From Ananas comosus (Eukaryota; Streptophyta; Magnoliopsida; Poales; Bromeliaceae), in contig NW_017893356.1 of assembly GCF_001540865.1 (NCBI RefSeq), forward strand, positions 39,419-103,418: 64,000 nucleotides of DNA, in the 5' to 3' direction. A program made the position numbers and the translations under genes. Below the pieces are notes generated by a model that had not been told where the DNA came from, ran no database searches, and saw only the letters and a program-made list of their open reading frames with translations. Positions 11,330 to 22,890 of this stretch are shown here, piece after piece; positions within the stretch are counted from its first letter, which is position 1; each line of letters starts with the position of its first letter.

Positions 11330-12435
11330 GCCCCGTTTGGCCTACATTCTGAAGAAGTGATTTCTGAAAAAATAATTTTGGTTTGAAAAAGTAATTTTGG
11401 TTAAAAGTTGTATAGGGTTTGACTGAGTTTAGATAAAAACGATTTTTTTGAAATAATTTTATAAAAATGTTTAGCAAAAATTTTTTGATGTTTGCATAAA
11501 GTAATATTTTTATTATTTTAAAATAACTTAAAGTCTAAATATAAATTTGAATTAAAATTAAAATTTTTAAATTTCAAAATTGTACAAAATTTAAAATTTG
11601 ATATTTTAATTTAAAAAATAATTTTTAAAATTTCAAAATTTAAAATTTGAATTTTTTCAATTTTAATTTTAATTTTAATTTTCAAAGTTTAAATTTAAAA
11701 TTTACTATTTAAAATTTAAAACCCAAAATTTAAAATATTAAAATAAAAAATTTAAAATTTAAAATAAAATTTAAATTAATTTTGAAATTTAAAACATAAA
11801 ATATAAAATGTTAATTTTAAAAATTTGAAATTTATAATTTGAAGTCAAACTAGTAATTTGAATTTTTAAATTTTTAAATTTAAATTTTAAATTTATCTTG
11901 AATTTGAAATTTGAAATTTAAAATTTTAAATTTTAAAATCTAAAATTTGAGATTTGAAAATTAAAATTAAAATTTAAAATTAAAGTTTAAAATCTAGATT
12001 TTAAATTTTAGACTTGAAAAGTTGAAATTTAAAAATTTAANAAATTTTAAATTTTAAATTTTAAAATCTAAAATTTGAGATTTGAAAATTAAAATTAAAA
12101 TTTAAAATTAAAGTTTAAAATCTAGATTTTAAATTTTAGACTTGAAAAGTTGAAATTTAAAAATTTAATATGAATTTATAATTTAAAAATTAGAATGAAA
12201 CTTAAATTTAAATATTGAATCTAAAATTAAAAAAAAAATTAAAGTTTGAATTCAAAATTAAAATCAGATTTCAAAAATAATTTTTTTCTGCTTTTGATTC
12301 TAGAACTTTCAAAATTAATTTTCTAATTCTAAAAAACAGAATCAAATTTTACAACTCCCATTGTCGAACGCTCTACTGAGTCTAAAAGCGATTCCGAGCC
12401 TAAAATCACTTCTAAAATGCTAGGCTAAACAAGGC
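11330..12435. mobile_element. AT-rich non-autonomous DNA transposon with GCCCCGTTTGG-type ends
   Basis: The ends are imperfect inverted repeats: GCCCCGTTTGGCCTA at the left and TAGGCTAAACAAGGC at the right, both followed inward by an AAGTGATT-type sequence. CTATG flanks both sides (11,325-11,329 and 12,436-12,440) as a possible TSD. The interior (about 11,500-12,300) is almost pure A/T with AAATTT repeats. A GGCC..GTTTGG terminus suits hAT- or PIF-like MITEs, but a 5-bp TSD fits neither well, so the superfamily is open. The apparent length is inflated by the duplication at the N at 12,041. Confidence 0.6.
11921..12168. other. Exact 120-bp duplication flanking an N (unmerged contig overlap)
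   Basis: 11,921-12,040 and 12,049-12,168 are identical as far as I can read, separated by the N at 12,041 and seven bases. A perfect repeat abutting an N in low-complexity DNA is what two overlapping contig ends left unmerged would produce. Confidence 0.8.
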
Positions 12436-12440
12436 CTATG

Positions 12441-13737
12441 TGAAACAAGCTTATCGCACACTCACAGTGATGAGGTTGTCTTTGACAACCCATTCATTGC
12501 GCAATTTATTTTCTTTTCCATAAGAACATTCACATTGCATACTGTACAAAATTTCAGATAATTATAAAGCTAAATTTCACGGACAAGACCATTTTCATTT
12601 GGAATCTGTCCCATTTACATTCTAACACTTCTCAAACCAGTTTATTGTTAAGTAGACAAAACTTACAATCATTTTTCTTCTCCCCTTGAACATATCTGTG
12701 GACGAATTTCAATGACAAAAGTATAGCTTGATACAAACATATGTGGACGAATCTCAATGACAAAAGTAGAGCTTGATACAAAAGGAGAAGATAAGAAAGA
12801 ATTTAAAAGAATCCTGAATCTTAAACCAGAATAGAAAGAAGGAAGATAAAATTAATAAAACTTGAAACTAGATAAGGATTTTGATGCCAGCCCCACAACA
12901 TCTTCAAGTTGAAAATTAACTAATATGATGTTCATGGGCATAAAACTAAGTAAACAAACCCAGAAAACAAAACTGAACAAAAACATGAAAGAAAGAACTA
13001 GCATAAAAGTAATCAATCTTCCACTGCATGAAGCCTACCATCCAACAATCCAAGCTCCATTCCAACACACAATCACAAGAAGGATTGGAGGGATTTGCCT
13101 TCTACACCGACCAAAATCAGTTGGCTATACCGGAAACTCTTACTGAGTGTGTGGAAGAGTCAAGGAGGGTCGACCACTAATGGACATTTCTCAAACTAAT
13201 AATCAATCAAGATTACAGTTCATCTGTGAAAGAGCTGACGCATAATAGTTTTGCTACTAATGCCTAGGCAACAAAAGTGGAAAAATTTGCCGAAATGCAC
13301 AGCATTCATTTCCAATTTGTTACCATACGTTTAATTGTCTGAATCAGCGACTTTTCTCTATTTCCAGTATTCTTTTCTTTTCCCATAATTATCATATGTT
13401 GTATTCATTTTTGTCCTATCTGCTTACTACTATAAACAAATGCTAAACTCATGGTACTAACACGTTTAAAAGATCTTCGAACAAAACTGATAAATCGAAA
13501 CAAATATTGACAAAAATAAAATTCACCAAGCAACACATGGACACTGAAACGCCGTCGGAAATAAGCAATTTGGTTGATTCATTCATTTTTCTACAATATA
13601 TAGAAAGCGATTCCGTCTTGTATTTGGACCGAACACAGATTTTTCAAAATTAGCGGACAAACAGGCACATAACAGGTAGAGGAAAAGCTCAAGAAACAAA
13701 CAGAGAGAAGGATTACCACCTCCTACACTAGTTTAAC
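12441..13737. other. Region 3' of the HPt gene
   Basis: Intergenic or 3' UTR sequence downstream (minus sense) of the HPt stop. A 30-bp near-repeat (TGGACGAATCTCAATGACAAAAGTA type) occurs at about 12,701 and 12,743. ORFs here are short and unconvincing. The transcript 3' end cannot be placed. Confidence 0.5.
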
Positions 13738-16584
13738 TTAATCCTTGCTCATTATTGGCACGGCCCCCCCGGCTGCAAGAATCTGCTGCTCCAGCTATAA
13801 TCCGCCCAGAAGGAAAAATTGAACCAAATTTAGCAGTTTGCAATCGTTTAGAGACAAAAGTACTCAACATTAAGGGTAAAATTGTATAGAATAGCCCTGA
13901 CGACGGCTTGATTTGAAATAACTAAAGAATCTTTGAAAATTTTAATTCCTGCCTAACTTTCAAGTTAAATAATGGGAAAACACTTTCAATTAGTCTAATT
14001 TAAAACACTTTCAATTAATCTAATTTGTGTAATTTTATGGATCTTCTGTTAAATAATTTGGATTTGACATTTGCTTTACAGAAATGTAGCCACAAAAATC
14101 ACGAGAGAGGCTTGAATCAAGTCCAAAAAAGCAAACAAAGCATCCAAATGATGTTATAGAAGAGCCAACAAATTACTCAAACAAATGAAGTAACAAGCTA
14201 GGCAGTAAATTAATTTTAGGGAAAACTTCAAAAACCCCCCCTGTGGTTTCACACTTTTTCATTTTAGTGCCCTATAGTTTAAAGTGTATCAAGTTAGTAC
14301 CCTGTGGTTTTTCACTTTATCACTTTAGTACTCTGTGATTTCGCACTTTATCACTTTAGTACCCTATGGTTTTAATTTTGTATCAAGTTTGTACCCTGTG
14401 ATTTTTAAACCACAGTGTACTAAAGTGATAAAGTGCGAAACCACAGGGTACTAAAGTAATAAAGTGCAAAACCACAGGTACTAACTTGATACACTTTAAA
14501 CCACAGGGTACTAAAGTGATAAAGTGCGAAACCACAGGGTACTAATTTGATACATTTTAAACCACAGGGTACTAAAGTGAAAAAAAGTGAAACCACAAGG
14601 GAGGTTTTTGAAGTTTTCCCTTAATTTTATAGTCCAGGTCAGTTCTATACATTTTTATCTAACATTAATAAATGGCATTTCCTTACCCTGAATAGAGCGT
14701 CAAGCTTGTTCTTCACAAGGTAACACTCTTGCCTGACTTGCTGCAAACAACCGAGACATCTGCATAAGGGTTTGGGTTTTCTTGTAAGAAAATATTGGAC
14801 ATCGGAGTTTTTACGAGGACTAACTTAATTAACGTGGTTGGTCCAAAGAAGGATTTGTTAAACACAAGAATTGGGAGCTTACCCCTCTAGGTTATTCTCG
14901 TCACAGCAACTTCGAAAAGCAAGACAGACATTTTTAACCCTTTGAGCACCAATGCTGTATTAACGAGACATCGAAGTCTTCAGTAATTGATCAAAACCAC
15001 TTTCTCTCTTAAATATATTTACTAACTTAGCATACAGAAAACAAATTGTGAATAAAGGGGAGAAAAGAATATAATAATTGGGCATGGTCCAATTGAAATC
15101 TGCTCCCAAAACGAAAGATGATGCTAAATTCTAGTATGACATAAGATAATATGAACCTTACCTGAATAATGCCGCACTTTGGAACATGTATTTGAAGCTC
15201 AAAAATTTTGATTTTACTACCGAATCTTACAATATACTTAATCTCCTTATGTTCCAATTAGCATTTTATTGTATTTCTAACATTTTCCAAAGAATATGTT
15301 GCATCCTAATATAATATTCTGTTATTTAATGCAATATTCCAAAGAATCTGGCTAGAGTACATGCAGAGGCACAAAAGCCTCCGCGCTTCGAAATTATTTT
15401 GATGATTAGACATCTTATTGATCTCCATTAGGCATGTTTGTATCTACAAACCAAATTTCATGAATCTGCAACATCATTTATCTAATGAATGAACAATCTG
15501 AAATGAAAAGCGGAAAATGAAAATCTCATAAAAAACAGTAGTATAAGTCTTAAATTTCACTTGATTTAAATTGTTCTATACTGTTAAGCTTGCAAAAACG
15601 GCACATCAGTTATTAAAATAAACAATTTTGAGAACTTTTAATCACTAAGCAAATGATGTTGAAAAATCATGAAATTTTGGATTTTAGATCATTCCTAGAG
15701 TGTAGATTATGTCTAATAAGCGGATCGTCAATTCAGATGTCCCACCGTCAAAAATAATTTGAAAATACGAAGGCCTCCGTACTTCCAAAACTACTCTATC
15801 TTAGACTTAGGATTTGAAGTGCAAATAGTTAAACTCTAACAGAATTTGACAAAAGCTTTTAAGCATGTTCTAGCAAAAACAAAATGAATAATAGGTAGGC
15901 AGTAAAATCAACTTAAGTCCAGATACCCATATCTAATGCCCTAAAATTCAGGTATGGTTCACACATTTTCACCTGGATATGTAGGCCGAGGCATATTTTT
16001 ATAAAAAATGAATGTAATAAGAACTAAGAGGGGATAACTTTGCTAAAAATGGGGGATGATGTAAAACTAAACCTGGCACTGCTTCCCTTAAGCTGGTGGA
16101 CATGTGCATCAACCTTCCTGAAATCCACAATCTGCTGATCCCTTCAGACAGAAAACAGAGACAAATATGATAAAACCCACCCACCGAAAAAATCAAAATC
16201 CTGTAAAAAATTTACACGGCAGAGAGAAAAGAACTAGAAAATTTTAAGATCAAATCAACTCACAGGGTCCTGCTGAGTTCGTTGAGAAGCCTCTCAGAGT
16301 CCTCAAAAAAAAGAGAGACAACTTCAGAAACAAAGTTAGGGTTGTTCTCATCCTGCAGATGCTGCAGTTCTGTGAACTGGGCATCCAGAAACCCCTTCCC
16401 ATCCACACCACCAAAAATTTTAAAAAATCCACAGAAAAGAAAAAAAAAATCAAACATGAGATCATAGAAAATAGAAACAATGGAGATTTTTTTTTTTCTT
16501 GAGTTAGGGGTTCTTGATAGATACCTCATGGTAAAGTGCTGAGGTGAAATCAACATACCTCCTCTGTAATCGGCTCACCTCCAT
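13738..16584 (-). CDS. AHP: Histidine-containing phosphotransfer protein (HPt/AHP), six exons
   Basis: Coding exons in transcription order: 16,584-16,525; 16,394-16,264; 16,141-16,073; 14,954-14,883; 14,759-14,687; 13,794-13,738. They total 462 nt, giving 153 aa plus TAA. All introns are GT-AG and all phases agree. The protein starts [13 protein letters not shown], then [31 protein letters not shown], the phospho-accepting His in [37 protein letters not shown], and ends [18 protein letters not shown]. This is the four-helix HPt fold of plant AHPs, usual length about 150 aa and six exons as in Arabidopsis AHPs. In the family, it carries phosphate from cytokinin receptor histidine kinases to response regulators, moving between cytosol and nucleus. 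The catalytic His is present, so it is an authentic HPt and not a pseudo-HPt. It is the only intact host gene seen. Introns 3 and 5 are enlarged by transposons. Confidence 0.95.
14219..14620. mobile_element. Mutator-type MITE in intron 5 of the HPt gene
   Basis: A 402-bp element with terminal inverted repeats GGGAAAACTTCAAAAACC and its reverse complement at the right end. It is flanked by a perfect 9-bp TSD, TTAATTTTA (14,210-14,218 and 14,621-14,629). A 9-bp TSD is diagnostic of Mutator-like elements. The interior consists of repeated units such as GGTACTAAAGTGATAAAGTG in one orientation on the right and the reverse on the left, so the whole element is a long foldback. Confidence 0.85.
15318..15600. 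repeat. Dispersed repeat R2, copy 2 (intron 3 of HPt gene)
   Basis: Matches 7,529-7,805, sharing the TTATTTAATGCAATATTC start, the GCCTCCGCGCTTC block and an AAAATCTCATAAAAAA block. A weaker related piece (GGCCTCCGTACTTCC) occurs at about 15,771. It accounts for much of the 1.1-kb third intron. Confidence 0.6.
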
Positions 16585-16692
16585 CTCTAAGCCCCAAAGT
16601 CTTTAGAAGCCTTTTCTCGAAGGACATGAGAAGATGAAAGACAAGCTTTTATTTGAAGAAAAGGAAAGTCATAGTTTTCGGAGAAATTCTAT

Positions 16693-16705
16693 TGTATATA
16701 ATGAA
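16693..16705 (-). promoter_or_regulatory. Candidate TATA box of the HPt gene
   Basis: The minus-strand sequence CATTATATACAAT lies about 110 bp upstream of the ATG at 16,584, a normal distance for a plant core promoter with a short 5' UTR. No other evidence for the start site. Confidence 0.4.
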
Positions 16706-17184
16706 TTAACGATAATGAATTCCCAGCCATAATTAGTTAATTTGGATTGGCCAAAAATTCAGTACAGATATAATACGAATAAAATTTGTATCTTAATTTT
16801 AAAATTTATTGAAAAATATGGCTATAAAATAAATTCGTCAATTATTCGGATACGTGGTTTATACAAATAGTATACGTTCACCAATTAAAAATTTGGGATA
16901 AAAAATTCGGCTATTAATTTTTTTTTTTTCCTCTAGATTTATGCTATTAGCATAAATACNAAAAAAAAAATAAATTAGACGAATTAAAATACCAAGAAAT
17001 AAAAATATAAGAATTCTTAATACTCATAAATACTAGCAAACTATATTATACCCCATAATTCGGCACTTCACATGCAGATAATAGCAAATATTAACTCCAC
17101 TCTTAATCATGGAAAATATGAATTTGTTGTTTTGTACCAGATGAGTGGGCGTGCGATAGTGGAACAGCGGAACTCGAAACCAGA
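16706..17184. other. AT-rich upstream region with single N at 16,960
   Basis: Promoter-side DNA of the HPt gene, AT-rich, with a T run and an A run around the N at 16,960. No motif I would assign. Confidence 0.5.
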
Positions 17185-17425
17185 TGGCGAGTGGCAGCGC
17201 TCGGTCTCGCGGGGGCTTCCGATGGCAAGCGGCGAGCGGCGGGCGTGGTTCCGAACTTCCGATGCTCGATCTCGCGGAGGGTTTCTATGGCGACTAGCGA
17301 GCGGTGCCCGTCCGGAGTGGTTCCGAAGAATCGGAACTTCCAATGCTCGGCCTCGCTGGGCGTTCCGATGGCGAGCGGTGCGCGGCCCGGCGCGAGGATG
17401 GTTCCAAAGAACCAGATCTTTGTTG
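17185..17425. repeat. GC-rich imperfect tandem triplication, units about 75-80 bp
   Basis: Three units each contain a CTCG(G/A)(T/C)CTCGC start, a TTCCGATGGCGA-like core, a GAGCGG block and a TGGTTCC end (about 17,194; 17,262; 17,343). The block is GC-rich within very AT-rich flanks. Several frames stay open on both strands because of composition; on the minus strand a unit of about 26 residues (FFGT...EHWKF) repeats. I recognise no protein family. Confidence 0.6.
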
Positions 17426-17878
17426 TATTTTTCAAACATAATTTATTTTTAGTTAGTTAATTGAGAGATAATAGATATTATAAAATTTTAAAATATACAA
17501 TAAAAATTTACAATAAAAATTATATTTTATAATTTATATGTTATATTATATTAGAAAATATCTACAATATCCTATATTATTTTTATATTTTTGAATTCTA
17601 ATAAATTTAAAATTTAAAGTATATTGTCTATGCTACTTATAAAAGTGTGAGTTTTAAATTTTTTTCCTCTTCCCAAAAATGTCTTTACTCTTTTACTAAT
17701 ATTTTCATATCCAATAATTTTCAACCAATTATTTCAAATAATTCACTAAATAATAATTTATTCTCAAATAAGGATATTAATTTTTTGTCATTAGATCTTA
17801 TCTAACGATTGAAAAAAAAAAGTATTTGTCACTTTTGTAACAATGCCATGCCCCGGGGCCTAAAACAGTAACTTTTCA
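17426..17878. other. AT-rich DNA, nothing recognised
   Basis: No gene, repeat or motif seen. It ends at the TGTCACG start of a reversed LTR at 17,879. A nearby ATGCCATGCCCCGGGGCC at about 17,843 resembles a degraded LTR end. Confidence 0.5.
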
Positions 17879-18273
17879 TGTCACGCCCCGGATTACTTAT
17901 TTTTCCGGACACGCTAACAGACCCACCGTATACACAGAAATTTTTTCTGTATACGAAGTGAAGCTGTATCTGTACTTGTAATCATACAACACTACAACCA
18001 GTAGTATAGAGCTGCTAAAGAGAAATACAAAAATAAACAACAGAGGTTCATTATACATACGTAACACCCAGGTATACAAAAACACTCGCTCCAGCGAGAT
18101 ACAAATAATAGTATGTATAATAGCCCAAAAACTACAACTACCTGTAGCTGGTACTCCTCTAACTCTGTGACTCGTCAGGAAGGGCTCTGACTCGCAACAC
18201 CATTTTCACGATCAGTATCAGCAGTAGCAGCAGCTGCAACCGAAGGTTTTACAAAAGATCCACAACTGGGTGT

Positions 18274-18310
18274 CAGAACTACTGGAAAAAGAAGTAGTAC
18301 TCAGTGGGTA
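18274..18310 (-). promoter_or_regulatory. Conserved LTR motif and hairpin (Q)
   Basis: Minus sense: CCCACTGAG, then stem arms ACTACT and AGTAGT around a 9-nt loop. About 395 nt before the LTR 3' end. The stem sequence differs from other families but pairs. Confidence 0.6.
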
Positions 18311-19755
18311 CCGCTACCGACCTCAACGGCTCACCCACTGAGTCTACAGATGATATGCTCAATGATAGTAAAGAACTGAAAACAATCTACAGCTATATCC
18401 ACTATACTATCATGATCCAACACTATCTGTAGAATAAGGCAAGCTCTGACCCAATCTCACTGGGGACTGTGAATATATCCATCCCGCCTATCGAAGCTAT
18501 ACAGCTACCTCCACGCTAAGCCGTCAGTGGAGAGCAAGTCCAACCAGGACAAACCGACATCAACGCAAAAGCACTAAGACCGACTCCGGAGTGGCACTCG
18601 TGGGCGCTACCCAACCAAGTATACAAGCGTATCTCTGCCGAGCTCAATCAGACTCTCACAGGCTATAGTCGAAGTAAACAGGATCTAACAACCAAACTCA
18701 CATGCCTTTCGCACAATCTGATGCAAAAACAGTAATCTGGATCCACCGTCAATCTTAACGGCACTCGTCAAACCGGAACAGCCTAAACACTGCTGTAAAA
18801 ATAAGTTCGGCATCTCAGCACGAGCGTAAATGCATTCTACACTAATCAGGGTATCCACCACCCACAAACTGCGGCGATACAAATAAATTACGGCTCCCAG
18901 AGCTAAATCTGGCAGTTTTAACATATGACGGTGTAGAAACGCAAGTTTTCTCCTAAGTCAATTCCAAGTCCAACATGTATATTTAACTAACATTTTAAGC
19001 TCCAAACTCAGATTTCATAAGCATGCAAATCACTAGTTTGAGCTAAATACATGATATACAATTGACTAAACTTACATGTGGTCAACTACTAAACTTAGGA
19101 GGAAATTCGAAAATTCCGGTAGCTTAAACATCAACCCATCTCTAGAGCTAAATCCACGACAGCGAGGAGTCACCGGAATCCCTGCCAAGCTCAGCCACAA
19201 CCAGCAACAAGCCTCTCTAAGCATTTAAACACCAAAACACCAAAAATCCATAAATATACCAAAAATTCGGCACTTAAAGCTAAAATTCTTTCAATTCTAA
19301 TGTCAAAACTCACCTATCATACTTTAAATCCACAATTTAGGTGAAGAGCACTCTCAAAACCAGTAAGGAAAGGTGGAGCAACCTCCTCTGGTTGAAAACT
19401 CCAGCTCCCTCCACAGCTTGCATCAAGAAAACCAAGAAAACTCAAATTTTAGCTCTAATACTGCAGCAGCTCAGAGTAACGTGAAATTGACATTGCTAAC
19501 CTCAACCAAATTCAGTTAAAATGGGCTTCACGAAATCTTCAGAAAGTCTTCTAACCAACAAACCAATTTTGTGGCAAACGGAGCTTCCTACGTCGCACAC
19601 GAGCCAAAACGCCGATGGTCGCTGCTGGAACTCTGCTAAAACAGCAATCCTCAAGGTGAAAATGGTGAAATTTGGAGTAATTTGAGGGTTAAAGTGCAAA
19701 ATAAAGCTTCTCTGTGATGAAGGGATGAAAAGGCTTCTCAGGGGTCGAATACCAT

Positions 19756-19765
19756 CTATTTATAG
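19756..19765 (-). promoter_or_regulatory. TATA box of LTR Q
   Basis: CTATAAATAG on the minus strand, downstream (in minus sense) of the palindrome cluster, as expected for an LTR promoter firing leftward. Confidence 0.5.
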
Positions 19766-20314
19766 TGAGGTGAGATGATATAATAAGCCTCAGGAACAAG
19801 AGCTGCCAACCTGCTGTCCTGCAGGAACGGGCACTTTCGGGCGCCCGAAATCGTGTTCTGAGCTTCTGAATCCTCCAGGCTGCACAAAGCTCCCACTTCG
19901 GTTCCTTCGCCTGCGGTCTGCTGTGCCCATAACGTGGTCCGGCAGACCTCAGCTACTACAAGACACGTGTCAGCACAATCGATATTCACGAAGTAAATTT
20001 TCGGATCCACTTCTGAGCGCCCAGAACACAGGATCCGAATTGGCTTCCAGTTCTGCTCAAACTAGCACTCAAGTTCTGGGGGACCCAAACCCAGTTCTGG
20101 GCGCCCGAAACTGGCAAAACTTCAGTTTTGCTTATTTGAGTGCGTCGAGTCCATTTCTGCATCCATTTCGTGTAGAAACAACTTCGACTCAGTCCGACAC
20201 TCTCCAGATGTGTCGACCAGTCACTAAAACTGTAGCCAATCCTATCCAAAACTTTGGAACACTACATTTCACAAATCAGAATTGCGAAATTTTTTTTTGA
20301 AACGGTCTAGCCCA

Positions 20315-20800
20315 TGTGACGCACAGATCTGCCACAAATACAAAGTTCTCCTACCCACACAGACAGAGTCTCCTTTGTATTTGTACGTGTACTCAACAAT
20401 AACAACAACAGGATCATAACTCACAACCTACATTTACCAATCCACAAGCAATAGATGCGATACAATTGCATACAGCTAGCCATCCTTAAAGATGATGTAT
20501 GCATCTAAACACTCCTTATACACTGGACGATGCGATGCACATTACAACAATCATCCTATTTAAAAGTGTTACCCAAACGAAAACTTTTGTTTCTAAACTC
20601 TATTTGTTTACCCATGAAAACCATTCGAAAATCTTTTAAAACTATTTCTCACACGGAAACTCAATATTTGAAAACCAACTATCTCGAGGGGTAGAAAACC
20701 ACAAGGCGTGAATCCATAAATCCAAGTGCTGAAGATTTATAAAACTCCGATTGCATGCGTAATAGGAAACACCAACTCATACAAGTTCATGATTATTCAA
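20315..20800 (-). repeat. Degenerate V-like LTR fragment
   Basis: Begins near TGTGACGCACAG. ACAGAGTCTCCTTTGTATTTG resembles the GGACAGAGTCTCCCCTGTACG region of V LTRs (61,985-62,005). The remainder cannot be aligned by eye. No gene. Confidence 0.4.
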
Positions 20801-20801
20801 A

Positions 20802-21076
20802 GGGTAAAGTTTATTATTACCCCCTGAACTTTTGGCGAAGTTTCACTTTACCCCTCGAACTTCTAAAATTGATATCTAACACCCTAAACTTTAATATTTC
20901 ATTTATGTTACCCCTTCCGTTAGTTTTCCATCAAGATCCGTTAACCGGAAACTGACGAAAGGAATAAAACGAATGAAATATTAGAGTTTAGGGTGTTAGA
21001 TGTCTATTTTAGGAGCTTAGGGGGTTAAGTGAAACTCGCCAAAAGTTTAGGAGGTAGCAGTGCAATTTACCCCTTT
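20802..21076. mobile_element. Foldback MITE with GGGTAAA ends
   Basis: GGGTAAAGTTTATTATTACC at the left pairs with an AATTTACCCC-ended block at the right. Inner arms TTGGCGAAGTTTCACTT and AAGTGAAACTCGCCAAAA also pair, as do CTAACACCCTAAACT and GGTGTTAGA blocks. The element is one long imperfect hairpin of about 275 bp. No convincing TSD, so the superfamily is unassigned. Confidence 0.65.
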
Positions 21077-21079
21077 ATA

Positions 21080-21637
21080 TGCATTGTGGCAAGTGTGGCC
21101 TTGGGCATTGTGGCTTATAGTAGGTTTGGCTATTCATCCTCAAAATTGAAGATCGGATCGTATTCACATAGGGTCTTGGTTTGAGGGAGATAGCTCCCCC
21201 TCAAGCGGTGTGCTTCGAAGTTGTCACCATTGGGCGTAGTTAAAGTCTCCCCAGAAGACGATCCCTCAGGTGTAGCGGCAGAGTCTCCCCAATCGATAGG
21301 GATTTTGGTTGTGAGTTTTGGGATTAACCATATGCACCCCGAGTAAATTGGGTAAAAGCCAAGTGAATGGAAAAGCATGCATGCATTATCATACTTATGA
21401 TCATTTATCTGTTGACCCAGTTTTCTTTCAGGCATTGTAATAACTTTGCATTAGTTGGTTTGCAATCTATCTATCATTTTCTTATATATGTCTGAATAGA
21501 CCTAGTGCGCGAGTCGGCGTGGTCGGCGGCCGAACTCGCTGGGAACTTTGTTGTAGTTCTCATCCCACTAACCATGCAGGTGCTAGCGCAAGTGGGGTGG
21601 TCGAGATTCGCGGCATGGTTATCGTGCTCTAGATAGT
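21080..21637 (+). repeat. X-like LTR fragment, cut by LTR V1
   Basis: Matches 54,060-54,560 of the X 3' LTR: TTTGGCTAT, the CCTCAAGCGGTGT block, GGGTAAAAGCCAAGTGAA, a GTTGACC...CAGGCATTGTA block, and the GGGAACTTTGTTGTAGTTCTC hairpin at 21,541-21,561. It is interrupted at 21,638 by a reversed LTR. Confidence 0.7.
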
Positions 21638-22080
21638 TGTCACACCCCGCGACCACCCGCCTATTTGGCAGGGTCGCAGCGTGCCGACAGACCGCCGAAC
21701 GGACAGAGTTTTTCCTGTACGTCCTGGGCGTCGCAATCTGTACAATACGAAGGTTCCAACCAGGAACTGATATCAATCAAGATTGCATAAGGAAGTATCA
21801 AACATAAAACTACTTGCTATTACAAGCGTTCATAATCATACACATTACATCACATTTTATTTTCTTTTACATTGGTCTTCCAAATACAATCTGAGTTATT
21901 ACATCACTTTACAGGTTTGATACATTTTGTTTCACCGTCCTCTAGTCCCCTAAGCTAGACTGTCTCAGGGTACTGCTACCTCGGTCTCTGGGCAGGGCGT
22001 TATCTACGGAGCTACGCCCTTGCCTCGCGTTGCCGCGCCGCTCACGTGCGAACCTGAAACACCCCAAAACAACGTGGGGT

Positions 22081-22108
22081 AAGAACCAACTCCATGGTTC
22101 CCAGTGGG
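22081..22108 (-). promoter_or_regulatory. Conserved LTR motif and hairpin (V1)
   Basis: Minus sense: CCCACTGGGAACC with stem arms GAACCA and TGGTTC around a 6-nt loop. About 443 nt before the LTR 3' end. The stem differs from the GAACT/AGTTC version yet still pairs. Confidence 0.65.
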
Positions 22109-22511
22109 TATGGCCACCCAAGGAAAAAGCTCGACCAATAGGTCCGAGGAGGCACTGCAACATGTTAGTTCAACAATATACAACAGATATATATATATTC
22201 AATATTGAAATACATGCCATGTCTCACAATATACGATATGAAAATCATGCAACTCTAGTAGATCAATTGATTCTACAATTTACTTGGCTAATTTTAGCTC
22301 ATATCATCCAACTCTAAGGTTTCTACTACCTTAGGATCACATTCAAGTCCACTGGCATCTAAGGTCTCTATTACCTTAGCTCTTGCCTCAATCACCAGCT
22401 TACAAGGTTCCCACTACCTCTATCAAGCTAACCACCCGACTCGGCTTCGAGTCAATCATCCGCGGATAGTCTGTGCATCGGTTGCTTAACAGCCTTCCGC
22501 CCTCTAAGACT

Positions 22512-22890
22512 CAGCCTCTTAGCGGCGAAATTGTCGCACACGCTGAACTCGGCTCGAGTCACTTGACATAGCCATTCTGGCGGCGAACACGGCGTCCTTA
22601 CCCAGCATAGACTAGAGTCATGATTTAGCCATCTGGCGGCGAACTCATCGCTCTCACCCAACAATGGTTCAAGTCACGACTCAGCCATCTGGCGGCGCAC
22701 GCATCGCTCTTACCCAGCAATGGTTTCAGTCCATCCTGGTGGTCTAATCCACATTCGGCTTAACCACCTAGCGGCGAAATCGTCGTACACGCCCAACCGT
22801 GGTTCAAGCCTCGAGCGGTGAACACCATGCGCTCACCCCCAATCCTCCCTAGGTATCAACCTCGGCGGCGAAGTCGTCGCACACGCCCTA
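22512..22890 (-). repeat. Minisatellite inside LTR V1, about seven units of about 56 bp
   Basis: Units centre on a GGCGGCGAA-type core at about 22,522, 22,580, 22,637, 22,691, 22,771, 22,813 and 22,864, with AGCCATCTGGCGGCG and CACCCAACAATGGTT blocks. The spacing is 43-79 bp, mostly 55-58. V2 lacks this array at the equivalent place. Confidence 0.7.

Larger units (their letters stand above)
17879..20300 (-). mobile_element. Reversed LTR, family Q (right end approximate)
   Basis: The left end TGTCACGCCCCGGATT is the reverse of the usual LTR 3' end. Reading leftward from the right it has a U3 with the 16-bp palindrome TTTCGGGCGCCCGAAA (19,835-19,850) and related copies (about 20,012 and 20,094-20,112). 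It then has a TATA box CTATAAATAG (minus, 19,756-19,765) and the conserved motif plus hairpin at 18,274-18,310. No internal coding region is attached, so it is solo or truncated. The 5' terminus near 20,300 is degraded. Confidence 0.7.

Noticed and set aside
16250..16556. Single ORFs of 76-98 aa at the HPt locus
   Set aside because: They run through introns. The conserved residues belong to exon 2 of the six-exon gene; the rest is intron or a wrong frame.
17072..17452. ORFs of 89-126 aa on both strands as genes
   Set aside because: Explained by the GC-rich triplication; several frames are open at once and no family is recognisable.
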